DNA of 64,000 nt from UBA2227 sp036677505 (GTDB lineage Bacteria > Bacillota_I > Bacilli_A > Erysipelotrichales > Erysipelotrichaceae). Every line of letters begins with the position of its first letter. Position 1 is the stretch's first letter. The notes beneath the pieces are model-generated. The model had not been told where the DNA came from. It was given only the letters and a program-made list of their open reading frames with translations, and searched no databases. The stretch is from the NCBI GenBank assembly GCA_036677505.1, contig JAVBWK010000011.1, positions 21,453-85,452 on the forward strand. The letters are read 5' to 3'. The translations under genes were made by a program, and so were the position numbers. This document shows, piece after piece, positions 17,598 through 25,888 of this stretch.

Positions 17598-17985
17598 ATG
17601 GATCAAGTCAAATCGAAGTTACATCTTGTTTTAAAGTGGGTAAAAGAGGGTTCGCGTGAAGATCGGCCTTGTAGTAATGAGCAGTGTCCAAACCATATCC
17701 GACTTCTAAGAGTCATGATTGGAGAAGATTAAGACAATCATTGTTAATACAACACAGCCATCCGACAAAAGGGTTGCTGTGTGAGTTCTGTAAAGAAGTC
17801 ATCCTTAAAAACACAATGTACGTGTAAGCAAAGGACGCAAAGACATTGTCCTTGACCTCGATGAACTGTATCGTGCCATCACGTTGTTACCACCGTATAA
17901 CAAACCATCTGAACTGGCCCTTAACATCTTTCAACTATGAGATGCTTGCAGGATCAAAAGAACAAGAACCGGTAAGTGATCTCTT
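17598..17985 (+). pseudogene. Fossil prophage fragment: terminase-region HTH gene and HNH-kinase gene
   Basis: This stretch is an eroded relative of the resident prophage at about 46690-47625. It begins ATGGATCAAGTCAAATCGAAG and continues through the first 26 codons of the HTH/terminase-small-like gene, then jumps to the HNH-kinase start (CCAAACCATATCCGACTTCT), to the HNH block (CCATCCGACAAAAGGGTTGC), and to the kinase block (GATCTCGATGAACTGTATCG in the resident copy). At least two internal deletions and several frameshifts separate the blocks. The fragment abuts the IS3 right end. Confidence 0.8.
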
Positions 17986-18011
17986 CAAAATATTTGTAAA
18001 AATGGCGAGCT

Positions 18012-18050
18012 GGGCAAAAGACACGGGCAAAAGACACGAGCAAAAACTAC
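18012..18050. repeat. Three 13-bp tandem repeats upstream of the first peptide gene
   Basis: GGGCAAAAGACAC occurs twice in tandem (18012-18024, 18025-18037), followed by the looser copy GAGCAAAAACTAC (18038-18050). They end 25 bases before a TATAAT (18075-18080) that precedes the peptide gene, a place where an activator could bind. Confidence 0.5.
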
Positions 18051-18104
18051 TATTCATCTTCATAAAGCGCATGTTATAATATATTAAAGTGTGGAGGAAA
18101 CATT

Positions 18105-18467
18105 ATGAATAAAATCAGAATAATTTTGAATGCTTTTTTTGTATTTGTTTTTTCTTTTTCAATTGTATATGCAAACAATCTTGAAATTTCGACCGGGCAT
18201 GGTCAAGTTTCATTTCTTAGTTATAATTACATTGGTTATGATATTCATCAAACAAACTATAAACTAGAGTCTGGAGGTTATTCCTTGCATGCTGAAGTTA
18301 AAGCAAGTATAAAAATTCAGCATAGTGATGGCTCAATTCAAGGATTTGTCCATGATACAACGTGTATCTTAAATGATGTTGCTGCTATCTCGCTTCAGAA
18401 TAAGGTTAGATATGTTGTGGTGAGAAACCATTGGCATGAGTATAGCGAGATTAATTGGGTTTGGTAA
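18105..18467 (+). CDS. Secreted bacteriocin-like peptide precursor (first module)
   Basis: The 120-residue precursor has a clear Sec signal peptide (residues 1-23, cleavage after VYA) and a mature part of about 97 residues that is rich in Tyr, His and Ser with one Cys: NNLEISTGHGQVSF at the start and NHWHEYSEINWVW at the end. It starts after GTGGAGG and is followed after seven bases by a DUF1430-type gene and its ABC ATPase, the exact order of lactococcin-972-type operons. The sequence itself is not an obvious lactococcin 972, so the bacteriocin role rests mainly on context. Confidence 0.6.
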   Translation: MNKIRIILNAFFVFVFSFSIVYANNLEISTGHGQVSFLSYNYIGYDIHQTNYKLESGGYSLHAEVKASIKIQHSDGSIQGFVHDTTCILNDVAAISLQNKVRYVVVRNHWHEYSEINWVW

Positions 18468-18474
18468 GTATTAG

Positions 18475-20514
18475 GTGATACGTCGTTTAGCTATCATCAT
18501 TATTCTGTTAGTAGGCTATCTCAGTTTCGATAGCATTTTTATGTTGTACAGTCAGCGGCTGTATCAACAGGTTTATCATATTCAGGATGCACCTTGCTTT
18601 AAAGATCAGGGATTCTATGCGATCAATGTGCCCGTCGATGAATCACAGAAGCTCACGGATGTAATCGAGGGTTTGTATCAGTTATCCGAACAACGCAAAT
18701 CATCCGTCATCATTGTTGTGACAATTCCCAATGAAGTTTCGCGAAGTTATATGGTCACCCAATGTCCGATCGTGTCGTATTTGCCGGTGGTAGAGTCTGT
18801 GGATATTGATTTTTCATCAAGGAGTGAACGCAAATATATTTCCAGTGATTATCAGGATTCTTTGCGAAGTGCGACATTTACTTATCTTGGGGATAATAAA
18901 GATGTTGAGAGTATAACGGATGTGGTTGCGCCGTTGCATTTGGTTATGGAGGATGTTTATCTTGATTCATCGGTACTGTTTGTACGTTTAATTAGCAGTC
19001 AGCCCGAAGGAGATGTTGCGTATTTAGTTTCAAAAGGAATTATGACGGTCGGTGGTATCAGTGACGGTTCGGGACAATATGAAGATGTCGGACTCATTAA
19101 CTCATCGACGCAGCTGTTGGGCTATATGTTGATTTTGTTATTGTTAAGTTATTCCGTATGGTTGGATCAAAACAAAAAGGAAATCAATATCTTGCGTTTG
19201 CACGGATATTCGACCATTCGGGCTGTACGCAAAGTGTTTCTTCCCATCATGATTGGACATCTACTCACCTTGGTCGTGACGTTTGTGATCTTATATATGG
19301 TTAAAGTATCGAGTGTCCATCCGATTGCACTTCGCTTTGCCGGTTATCTGGCCGTCAATCTTGTGGTATTTATGGTTGGACTGTTGGTCATTGGTGGTAT
19401 ATTTGTAATCATCATTCGCCGACTTTCTTTGGTTCAGTCCATTAAGAATATGAAAATTGCCACAGCCATGATTCAGATCAATCAGTTGGCAAAAGCATTG
19501 ATGATGATTGCATTGATGGTTCCGTTGTTACGTGGCGTTGAGATTCTGATGGCCGATGTTCATAGTGTTCGTTCTTTGCGTCTGGCCAATGAGTTCTATG
19601 AAGATGCTTATTGGTATTCAGGAAGTTTGGGGGATGTGGAGTTTGATCCTCAGTCCTCGGACATTAAAAAGGCGTTGGTTAGTGACTTTGAACGAAAGGG
19701 ATATCTGTATCTTCAATCAAAATTTATCGCTCCGGGGATGGCGATCACGGAAGTGGATGCGAATCGAGAGATTCTTACTCGATTGACATTTATGGATACC
19801 AATGGTCAACCCATTGATTTTTCGGATAAAAAGAATATTGTCCTAATCCCATCAACGATGGATATCCATCAGATCAATGTCATGCCAGGATCAACAAAAG
19901 TTCAATATTTTAATCCGATTGAAATCATTGATCCCCAAACCTTGTATATTAACACAGGTCAAAGCATACAGGACCCCATCATCACCATCGTGGAGTCCAA
20001 TCGTATCGATAGCATTCTTAGTTATTATGTTCCATACAAAACACCTTTGGAAATGGAGAACTATTTAGAATCCATTGCTAACCAGGCGGGATATGACATT
20101 GATATAAGCGGTTTGTGGTCCAACTCGATTCAAGCGATGTTTCAAGAGAATCAGCGCTACCTCATGGATGGAATACTCAATACAATATTACGCTTGCTTG
20201 TTCTGGGTGCGGTAATGATTATGTTTATCTTGCATCACATCGTCTACTATCTGAGTGAAGGACGTAAGGAAGATGTGGTGAAAACACTGTTAGGATATAC
20301 CTTATGGGAGAAGCACAAAAACTTCTTAATTCAATCGGTGTGGATGATCTGGATTCCGGCCATTATTATTGTATTGATATACAAACTGTCGTGGACCGCG
20401 ACCTTCTTATTGACCTTGTTATTTTTAGGGTTTGAGCTGCTCGTCAGTGGATTGATCATCATGCGATTACAACGTCGTGCTGTAATTGCGGATATAAAAG
20501 GAGAGCGACTATGA
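18475..20514 (+). CDS. Bacteriocin-associated integral membrane protein (DUF1430/TIGR01654)
   Basis: The 679-residue protein has one N-terminal membrane segment, a long outer domain of about 190 residues, a group of membrane segments (about 210-300 and 335-350), another outer domain and three C-terminal segments. This is the layout of the putative immunity/permease protein TIGR01654 of lactococcin-972 clusters, which pairs with the ABC ATPase. The LRLHGYSTIRAVRKVFLPIM segment after the first cluster is typical. It starts with GTG seven bases after the peptide stop and overlaps the ATPase gene by four bases (ATGA). Confidence 0.8.
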   Translation: MIRRLAIIIILLVGYLSFDSIFMLYSQRLYQQVYHIQDAPCFKDQGFYAINVPVDESQKLTDVIEGLYQLSEQRKSSVIIVVTIPNEVSRSYMVTQCPIVSYLPVVESVDIDFSSRSERKYISSDYQDSLRSATFTYLGDNKDVESITDVVAPLHLVMEDVYLDSSVLFVRLISSQPEGDVAYLVSKGIMTVGGISDGSGQYEDVGLINSSTQLLGYMLILLLLSYSVWLDQNKKEINILRLHGYSTIRAVRKVFLPIMIGHLLTLVVTFVILYMVKVSSVHPIALRFAGYLAVNLVVFMVGLLVIGGIFVIIIRRLSLVQSIKNMKIATAMIQINQLAKALMMIALMVPLLRGVEILMADVHSVRSLRLANEFYEDAYWYSGSLGDVEFDPQSSDIKKALVSDFERKGYLYLQSKFIAPGMAITEVDANREILTRLTFMDTNGQPIDFSDKKNIVLIPSTMDIHQINVMPGSTKVQYFNPIEIIDPQTLYINTGQSIQDPIITIVESNRIDSILSYYVPYKTPLEMENYLESIANQAGYDIDISGLWSNSIQAMFQENQRYLMDGILNTILRLLVLGAVMIMFILHHIVYYLSEGRKEDVVKTLLGYTLWEKHKNFLIQSVWMIWIPAIIIVLIYKLSWTATFLLTLLFLGFELLVSGLIIMRLQRRAVIADIKGERL

Positions 20515-21182
20515 GTGATGTGATTATTCGTTTGAAAAACATCGATAAATCATTTGGAAGTCTGAAAATTTTAAGAAATCTGTCGTTGGATATCCATAAG
20601 AATCAGATGACGGTCATTTACGGTCCTTCGGGATGCGGGAAAAGCACATTGTTAAATTTGATCGGTCTTTTAGATACGGCCGACAAAGGGGATTTGTACA
20701 TGTTTGACAAACAAGTGCCCAAACCATTTTCAAAACAGGCTCAAAAGCTGTTATCTGAATCGATTGGTTACCTGTTTCAAAACTTTGCGCTGATCGAACA
20801 TAAATCCGTGGAATACAATCTTGCACTGGCGATACCTAAAAGCAAAGCCGGATTTCGTGTTTCAACCATATCAAAAGCATTGGAAGATGTCGGTCTGAAA
20901 GGTTTTGAGAATAAGAAAGTCTTTCAGTGTTCCGGAGGGGAACAACAGCGCATTGCGATAGCACGCCTGCTCATCAAACCGTGTGAGTTGGTGTTATGTG
21001 ATGAACCGACCGGCAGTTTGGATGATGACAATAAACAGGCCGTCATGGAGTTGCTTGAAAAGTTAAAGCAAAAAGGAAAGACATTGATCATCGTTTCCCA
21101 TGATAAGGATATGATTGCCAGGGCCGATCGTTCCATCAATCTGCTTGAGATTAATCAAATGACAACAACAAAGAAAAATTGA
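20511..21182 (+). CDS. ABC transporter ATPase, lactococcin 972 group
   Basis: The 223-residue ATPase has Walker A GPSGCGKST near residue 38, Q-loop LFQNFALIEHKSV, signature CSGGEQQRIAIARL and Walker B VLCDEPTGSLDD, followed by the switch HDKD. This CSGGEQQR form and gene order match TIGR03608. It powers the membrane protein of the preceding gene, either exporting the peptide or giving immunity. It is close to the ATPase at 25121-25771. Confidence 0.88.
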   Translation: MSDVIIRLKNIDKSFGSLKILRNLSLDIHKNQMTVIYGPSGCGKSTLLNLIGLLDTADKGDLYMFDKQVPKPFSKQAQKLLSESIGYLFQNFALIEHKSVEYNLALAIPKSKAGFRVSTISKALEDVGLKGFENKKVFQCSGGEQQRIAIARLLIKPCELVLCDEPTGSLDDDNKQAVMELLEKLKQKGKTLIIVSHDKDMIARADRSINLLEINQMTTTKKN

Positions 21183-21202
21183 ACCAAAATGGGATTAGTT
21201 TT

Positions 21203-21268
21203 ATGAGAAATAAACCAGGTCTTTTAGTAGTCGGAGTTTTATATTTTAACATCATTTTAATAGTTGAA
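21203..21268 (+). pseudogene. Stump of a small membrane or lipoprotein gene
   Basis: ATGAGAAATAAACCAGG opens a frame MRNKPGLLVVGVLYFNIILI that looks like a signal or membrane segment and stops where an IS end begins. It starts 20 bases after the ABC ATPase. It may be the lost fourth gene of the module, cut by the insertion; the conserved-looking frame at 21438-21813 could be its remaining C-terminal part. Confidence 0.35.
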
Positions 21269-21335
21269 TAGGTCGACTTTTGTGGAGTCACAAAGTTACC
21301 GTAGGTTGAGTACAAAGGAGAACCAATGCCAATCG
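21264..21335 (+). mobile_element. Truncated end of an IS3 element
   Basis: About 70 bases match the right end of the IS3 element at 16277-17595 in inverted orientation: GAATAGGTCGACTTTTGTGG, GAGTCACAAAG, then GGTTGAGTACAAAGGAGAAC ending at the orfA start ATGCC. The rest of that copy is missing, and phage-derived sequence follows. Confidence 0.75.
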
Positions 21336-21437
21336 GAGGTCACCAACGGCTCTAGGATACACCGAAGTTGATGTCGTCATCGTTAAGGTCGATAAGATCA
21401 AGGAGAAGGTTTTAAACATCGCTTTAAACAAGTCAGC
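21336..21437 (+). pseudogene. Fossil fragment of a ParB-domain methyltransferase gene
   Basis: The run GATACACCGAAGTTGATGTC with KVDKIKEKVLNIALNK in one frame matches the resident prophage methyltransferase near 39400-39520 (KVDVDKVKEKALNIALNK-like), including GGAGGTCACCAACG against the GGHQR motif, with a short deletion between. It sits directly after the truncated IS end. Confidence 0.75.
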
Positions 21438-21813
21438 GGACCGACTTGTTGAACTGTATGAAAGTGATGTTGCTTATTTTACAGACTTATCGGATGTCTT
21501 TGTGTCCAACCGAACACCCGACATTGCCAATCTCAAAGGTGTCGATGGATTTGCGATTTCCGTCTATGTTTCGGATGATTTCAAGCCGACGGCCCAACAA
21601 AGTGGTTGGGATGTCAGTTATGCACTGACGATCATCGTGGACTTTACCGATGATATAGATAATCAATCGATTGCGAAGGTTTTGAATTTTGTGGGACTTG
21701 ATAACAGTGCAATGTCTGATAAATATCTGTCTTTTAATAAGATAAGCGATTCGCAGAGTTTTTTGTTCTTTGATGTCATTAAAGAAGGTGTTAGAGCAGA
21801 GTTTAAGGATTAG
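21438..21813 (+). pseudogene. C-terminal fragment of an unknown protein fused to phage remnant
   Basis: The frame entering from the ParB fragment stays open to 21813 and encodes about 125 residues beginning ADRLVELYESDVAYFTDLSD and ending in VIKEGVRAEFKD. It reads like a genuine compact domain with alternating strands (AISVYVSDDFKP, YALTIIVDF), but I do not recognise it. It has no start or ribosome binding site of its own, so it is probably a gene tail. Any link to the stump at 21203 is inference. Confidence 0.45.
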
Positions 21814-22524
21814 CAGAAAATTAGAAATCTTATCAGAACTTTATAAAGAAAGTTGTAATTGTTATAGACTTAAAGAAACATGGAGGAATCTTGACACGAA
21901 TCAGTCACGATTCCTTTTTATAACTAATAAACCGTATAAGGTGCAAGAGTTCAATACTCTAATAAACATATGGACTTGTAATTGATATATCACACAATTG
22001 AGTGGGATTGTCGAGTATAGGATGCCTTGGCAATGATAAGAAAAAACGTACTGCATTTTGAGCAAGGCTGACAGCGACGACGATGAAAATCACATGGATG
22101 ATACCTGACAGGTCACGGCTCAGTGAGATGGCAATCTTCTTGAGGGTATGATGTTGATTGAGCATGACTTCAATCTGTTTCGCTCTGATAAATTCAAGTA
22201 GGTGTATGTATCCAAAGGAATCCCTTGTCCAATAGCGATTGTTCCATCTTCATTTTGGTCTTCTAACATCAACAATGCAAGTAGAGAAAGTTGTGTCCAC
22301 TTGCATTGGAAGTTAATATTTCAATTAATGAGAGTTCGATACGAAAGCCTCCAGAGAGACTTCTTGCAAGATTGACAAGTTTACTTTCTTTAAGTACAAT
22401 TTTGATAAAGAGGTGATAATAGTTAAAATCTAATTGATCGTACACGTTATTATTGTCTTATCATATTGTGTAGATCAATTGGAATGAATAGTCAAGAAAT
22501 TGACTAGAAAGGGGGGGAACTATT
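21814..22524. other. Gene-poor stretch before the second peptide module
   Basis: No intact gene. It holds a likely IS30-family transposase remnant (about 21990-22225, reverse strand) and an interrupted inverted repeat (22432-22445 / 22468-22480, ATTGATCGTACAC against GTGTAGATCAATT) upstream of the second peptide gene, which could be an operator or an RNA hairpin. Confidence 0.5.
21990..22225 (-). pseudogene. Probable IS30-family transposase remnant
   Basis: On the reverse strand three frames in turn give YTYLNLSERNR, IEVMLNQHHTLKKIAISLSR and then a Cys/His-rich HRRRCQPCSKC stretch. Read together these resemble the IS30 N-terminus (LxxxERxxIexlLnqGxSlrkIAxxLgRsxsTIsREi), with at least two frameshifts. 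Nothing downstream of the N-terminal domain is kept. Confidence 0.45.
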
Positions 22525-22869
22525 ATGAGAAGGAAGTCTTCTTTATCTTTTGTTTTGCTAAACATGGTTGTTGGGATAATCTTTTCATCAACCATAGTAA
22601 GTGCTGTGTATGTCACAGGATATGTCACACCAAATGGATCAGTTTCAACTACATGGGCACATTTTTCTTCAGTGGACTCACATCCATATGCAGGTTATAA
22701 CACAGGAACTGCACATGTAGATGGTTGTTTTACAGCTTCGGTTCAATTATATGACGGATCAAATAGGATAAATGTTAGCGGTTGTTTTTGGAATGTAAAA
22801 ACAAAAACTGCAACTTTGATTAAACCAGGAACCAAACAATATCCTTATGCTGCTTGGTTAGGTCAATAA
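22525..22869 (+). CDS. Secreted bacteriocin-like peptide precursor (second module)
   Basis: The 114-residue precursor has a signal peptide (residues 1-27, cleavage after VSA) and a mature part of about 87 residues with two cysteines (Cys68 and Cys87), many Thr, Ser, Tyr and Val, and an all-beta look: VTGYVTPNGSVSTTWAHFSS, TAHVDGCFTASVQLYDGSN. A run of seven G at 22511-22517 serves as its ribosome binding site. It is followed by a DUF1430-type gene and an ABC ATPase. I do not recognise the peptide family; the bacteriocin label comes from context. Confidence 0.6.
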   Translation: MRRKSSLSFVLLNMVVGIIFSSTIVSAVYVTGYVTPNGSVSTTWAHFSSVDSHPYAGYNTGTAHVDGCFTASVQLYDGSNRINVSGCFWNVKTKTATLIKPGTKQYPYAAWLGQ

Positions 22870-22947
22870 GTAAAAGTAAGCATTTAATACAACAAACTAT
22901 TTCACCTCTGCTTTTTTAATGAAAATCTAGTAAAGTGGGGGATATTT

Positions 22948-25119
22948 ATGAAGAAGATTAACTATTTTCTATCCTTTGTTCTTGCAATTTTGGGAGCAAC
23001 TATATTCTTTTTTTCTTTCAATGAACACTATAATGAGAAATTAACTTTATTTAACATAAATCAGTTTTCTACTGGAAAAAACACGAATGTATACTTGAAC
23101 ATTAACCCCCGTGAATCTGGAAACACGATTGACTATTTTTTAGAAGTCACAAATAATGCTTTCGAAGAATTGGAGATTCCTGGTTTTGTTTTTGGAAGAG
23201 AAACAAGCAATGAAGGAGTTCATGGTAAAGTTGAAATATTCATGACTGAACATCATGATCTTCTTTCTCATGTGTTCATCAACTCAAAGTTATCAATTCA
23301 AGAAATCATGGCTACTCCCAATTGGCATATAACTAACAATCCTAAAAGTAGTGGGGATGTTCGCATCGATTTTCTAGACCATAGCTACTATGATTTTGAT
23401 ACAGGTTTTAAATATGAAATCTCGATAAAGTCATTATCTCAGCTAGTCGAACAATACCCTAGGGATGCAGGACAAATTATTGTAACTTTTGTGGTTGAAA
23501 ATATCAGGGTAGAAGAGTTGACTGAACGATTATCTCAGATATATGAACCATTTAAAACAATTACACCAATAAAAGCATTGATTGGTATAAATAATCGTAC
23601 CTCAATGGAGTCATACTATCGAAATCCGCCGCTACTAACAACGATCTTCACAATGCCATATTCCATTTTGTGGTTGAGTGTATTGTGTGTACTCTTTATC
23701 TCAATCTATGTTTCTATTAACATGACAAAAGAGATAACCATTAGTTACTTACATGGGTACTCAAGAAACAGAATCATAACTAAATTCTTTTTACCTTATA
23801 TTGTCGTCTCAAGCTTATTATTCATTATTACTATGCTCTGCACTTCATTAATTATATCGGACTCATATGGAGCACTGTATATTGAGTACATCAAAGTACT
23901 GCTTCCATTTGTCGGATTATACATTAGTTTAATGATTGTCAGTGTGGCATTAACCTATCTCTGGGTATCCTATCGGTTTAGTGCCGAGATACTCAAAAAG
24001 AGCAAGCAAAATGGAATTATTTTTATCTTAGTCTCTGTTTTGCGGATAGGTGTTATATTGGTATTAGCAATTCCTTTATTACATGAGTGGTCAGATATTA
24101 AGAATCGAGAACCATACCTGTCCTTCTATCGTGAAAACCAGCATTTAGCAAACGGGATTACCGTATCATTTTCAAGCGTCAATGCAACAATTGATAATGA
24201 CGAAGAGAAAATTCGTAATGCATTTAGGTCTGCTGTCATTAATCAAGAATTGAGCTATGCGGATTTTTTCGATTATCTCATTAAGGACATGTTCGATACA
24301 AACAGTTCATTGGATGATTTTTATACAACCAGCAATCAGATAACGCTTCCAAAAGTTCCATATCTTATTGTTAATAACAGATATATGCAAGATTATGCCA
24401 ACATGAATATTGAAATATCAGACAAGATTAAAATTCTGGTACCAGAGAAGTATAAAGATAAAAGAGAGCATGATATTCTTATGTCATTTGGAAACAATGA
24501 AATCCAATTTTACAGTGAAAATTTGATTTTCGCTCCTCATTTTGAAACGGGGTCTGAGTTACCAAACTCAGGAGTTTTAGAAAATCCGATTATCCTTGTT
24601 GATCCAGATCCGCTGATTAATCAGTTTGAAAGTAACGTAATTGACTTTAGTGAAGAACGAATCCTCTTAAACTTAACAGCAAAACTTGAAGAACAACATC
24701 CGGCATCATTTTCCTATCAAACCATTCAAAGCAGTTTGGATCGTAACATTAAAAAGCAGGATCAGTCAGTTAAACAATTTGTGCAATTAGCAGTTATTTA
24801 CATAATACTGATCGCTGTTTTTCTGATCACTTCTACCAGTGTTTATTTTTCGACGTTTGGAAAAGAAATAGCGATTCACTATATGAATGGATATGGTTAT
24901 TTCAAAAGATATTCCCGGTTATTCATTACATTAAATTTTGTCGGTTTTATCGCATTTGGTCTGGTGTATTATCTGTTGAATCAGACAATGCAAATCGATG
25001 TAATCCCTTTTATCACGATTATTTTACTGACATATCTATTTGAGTACGGTATTACTTCCCTTGTGGTGTATACATTTGAACGTAAAAACATGCCTATGGT
25101 AATTAAAGGAGACTATTAA
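22948..25119 (+). CDS. Bacteriocin-associated integral membrane protein (DUF1430/TIGR01654)
   Basis: The 723-residue protein repeats the layout of the one at 18475-20514: an N-terminal membrane segment, an outer domain, a central cluster of membrane segments (about 225-400) with ISYLHGYSRNRIITKFFLP, a second outer domain with many short strands, and a C-terminal cluster with IHYMNGYGYFKRYSRLF. Sequence similarity to the first copy is low outside these motifs, so the two modules are old relatives rather than a recent duplication. The ATPase gene follows after one base. Confidence 0.8.
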   Translation: MKKINYFLSFVLAILGATIFFFSFNEHYNEKLTLFNINQFSTGKNTNVYLNINPRESGNTIDYFLEVTNNAFEELEIPGFVFGRETSNEGVHGKVEIFMTEHHDLLSHVFINSKLSIQEIMATPNWHITNNPKSSGDVRIDFLDHSYYDFDTGFKYEISIKSLSQLVEQYPRDAGQIIVTFVVENIRVEELTERLSQIYEPFKTITPIKALIGINNRTSMESYYRNPPLLTTIFTMPYSILWLSVLCVLFISIYVSINMTKEITISYLHGYSRNRIITKFFLPYIVVSSLLFIITMLCTSLIISDSYGALYIEYIKVLLPFVGLYISLMIVSVALTYLWVSYRFSAEILKKSKQNGIIFILVSVLRIGVILVLAIPLLHEWSDIKNREPYLSFYRENQHLANGITVSFSSVNATIDNDEEKIRNAFRSAVINQELSYADFFDYLIKDMFDTNSSLDDFYTTSNQITLPKVPYLIVNNRYMQDYANMNIEISDKIKILVPEKYKDKREHDILMSFGNNEIQFYSENLIFAPHFETGSELPNSGVLENPIILVDPDPLINQFESNVIDFSEERILLNLTAKLEEQHPASFSYQTIQSSLDRNIKKQDQSVKQFVQLAVIYIILIAVFLITSTSVYFSTFGKEIAIHYMNGYGYFKRYSRLFITLNFVGFIAFGLVYYLLNQTMQIDVIPFITIILLTYLFEYGITSLVVYTFERKNMPMVIKGDY

Positions 25120-25120
25120 C

Positions 25121-25771
25121 ATGGAAACAATTTTAACGATTAAGAATATTAATAAATCATTTGGTGATCATCACGTCCTTAAAAACATGAATTTAACCTT
25201 AAATAGAGGTAATTTCATGGTGCTAACAGGTCCATCCGGCTCAGGAAAGAGCACTTTCTTGAACATTGTTGGACTGCTTGATAAACACGATAGTGGAAAC
25301 GTAAACTATTTTGGAGTAAATAATCCGATGCCATTTAGTAAAGAGGCAACTAAACTATTACAAAACAAGATTGGCTACTTGTTTCAAAACTTTGCTCTGA
25401 TTGAAAGTAAAACAGTGGAGCAAAATCTAATGGTTGCATTGGAGTTTGTTAAGGGTGTGGACAAAAAAGAAAAGATTAAAGAAGCTCTGCAATTTGTTGA
25501 GTTAGAAGGGTTTGAAAACAAGAAAATATCACAGTGCTCTGGAGGAGAACAACAACGTATTGCCATAGCACGTCTAATGCTAAAACCATGCGAACTTGTT
25601 CTGTGTGATGAGCCAACCGGGAGTTTGGATTATGAAAACAGGCAGAACATAATATCATTACTTAAGAAGCTCCAGGAAGATGGTAAAACCATTCTCATTG
25701 TATCTCATGATCCGGAAGTTATTGAAGTTGCTCAAATACACTATGATTTAACGGATATTATGGATGATTGA
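25121..25771 (+). CDS. ABC transporter ATPase, lactococcin 972 group
   Basis: The 216-residue ATPase has Walker A GPSGSGKST, Q-loop LFQNFALIESKTV, signature CSGGEQQRIAIARL and Walker B VLCDEPTGSLDY. It is closely similar to the protein at 20511-21182 throughout and would power the preceding membrane protein. Confidence 0.88.
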   Translation: METILTIKNINKSFGDHHVLKNMNLTLNRGNFMVLTGPSGSGKSTFLNIVGLLDKHDSGNVNYFGVNNPMPFSKEATKLLQNKIGYLFQNFALIESKTVEQNLMVALEFVKGVDKKEKIKEALQFVELEGFENKKISQCSGGEQQRIAIARLMLKPCELVLCDEPTGSLDYENRQNIISLLKKLQEDGKTILIVSHDPEVIEVAQIHYDLTDIMDD

Positions 25772-25888
25772 TTTTGAGCAGAAGTGCTTATGGATTTTTA
25801 AGTATCGAAAGCTCAGCGATTGCTAAAGGGTACAATTGAATATTGAATTTGAATGTGTTATATTGAATTTGACACGTGGGGGGAAGCC

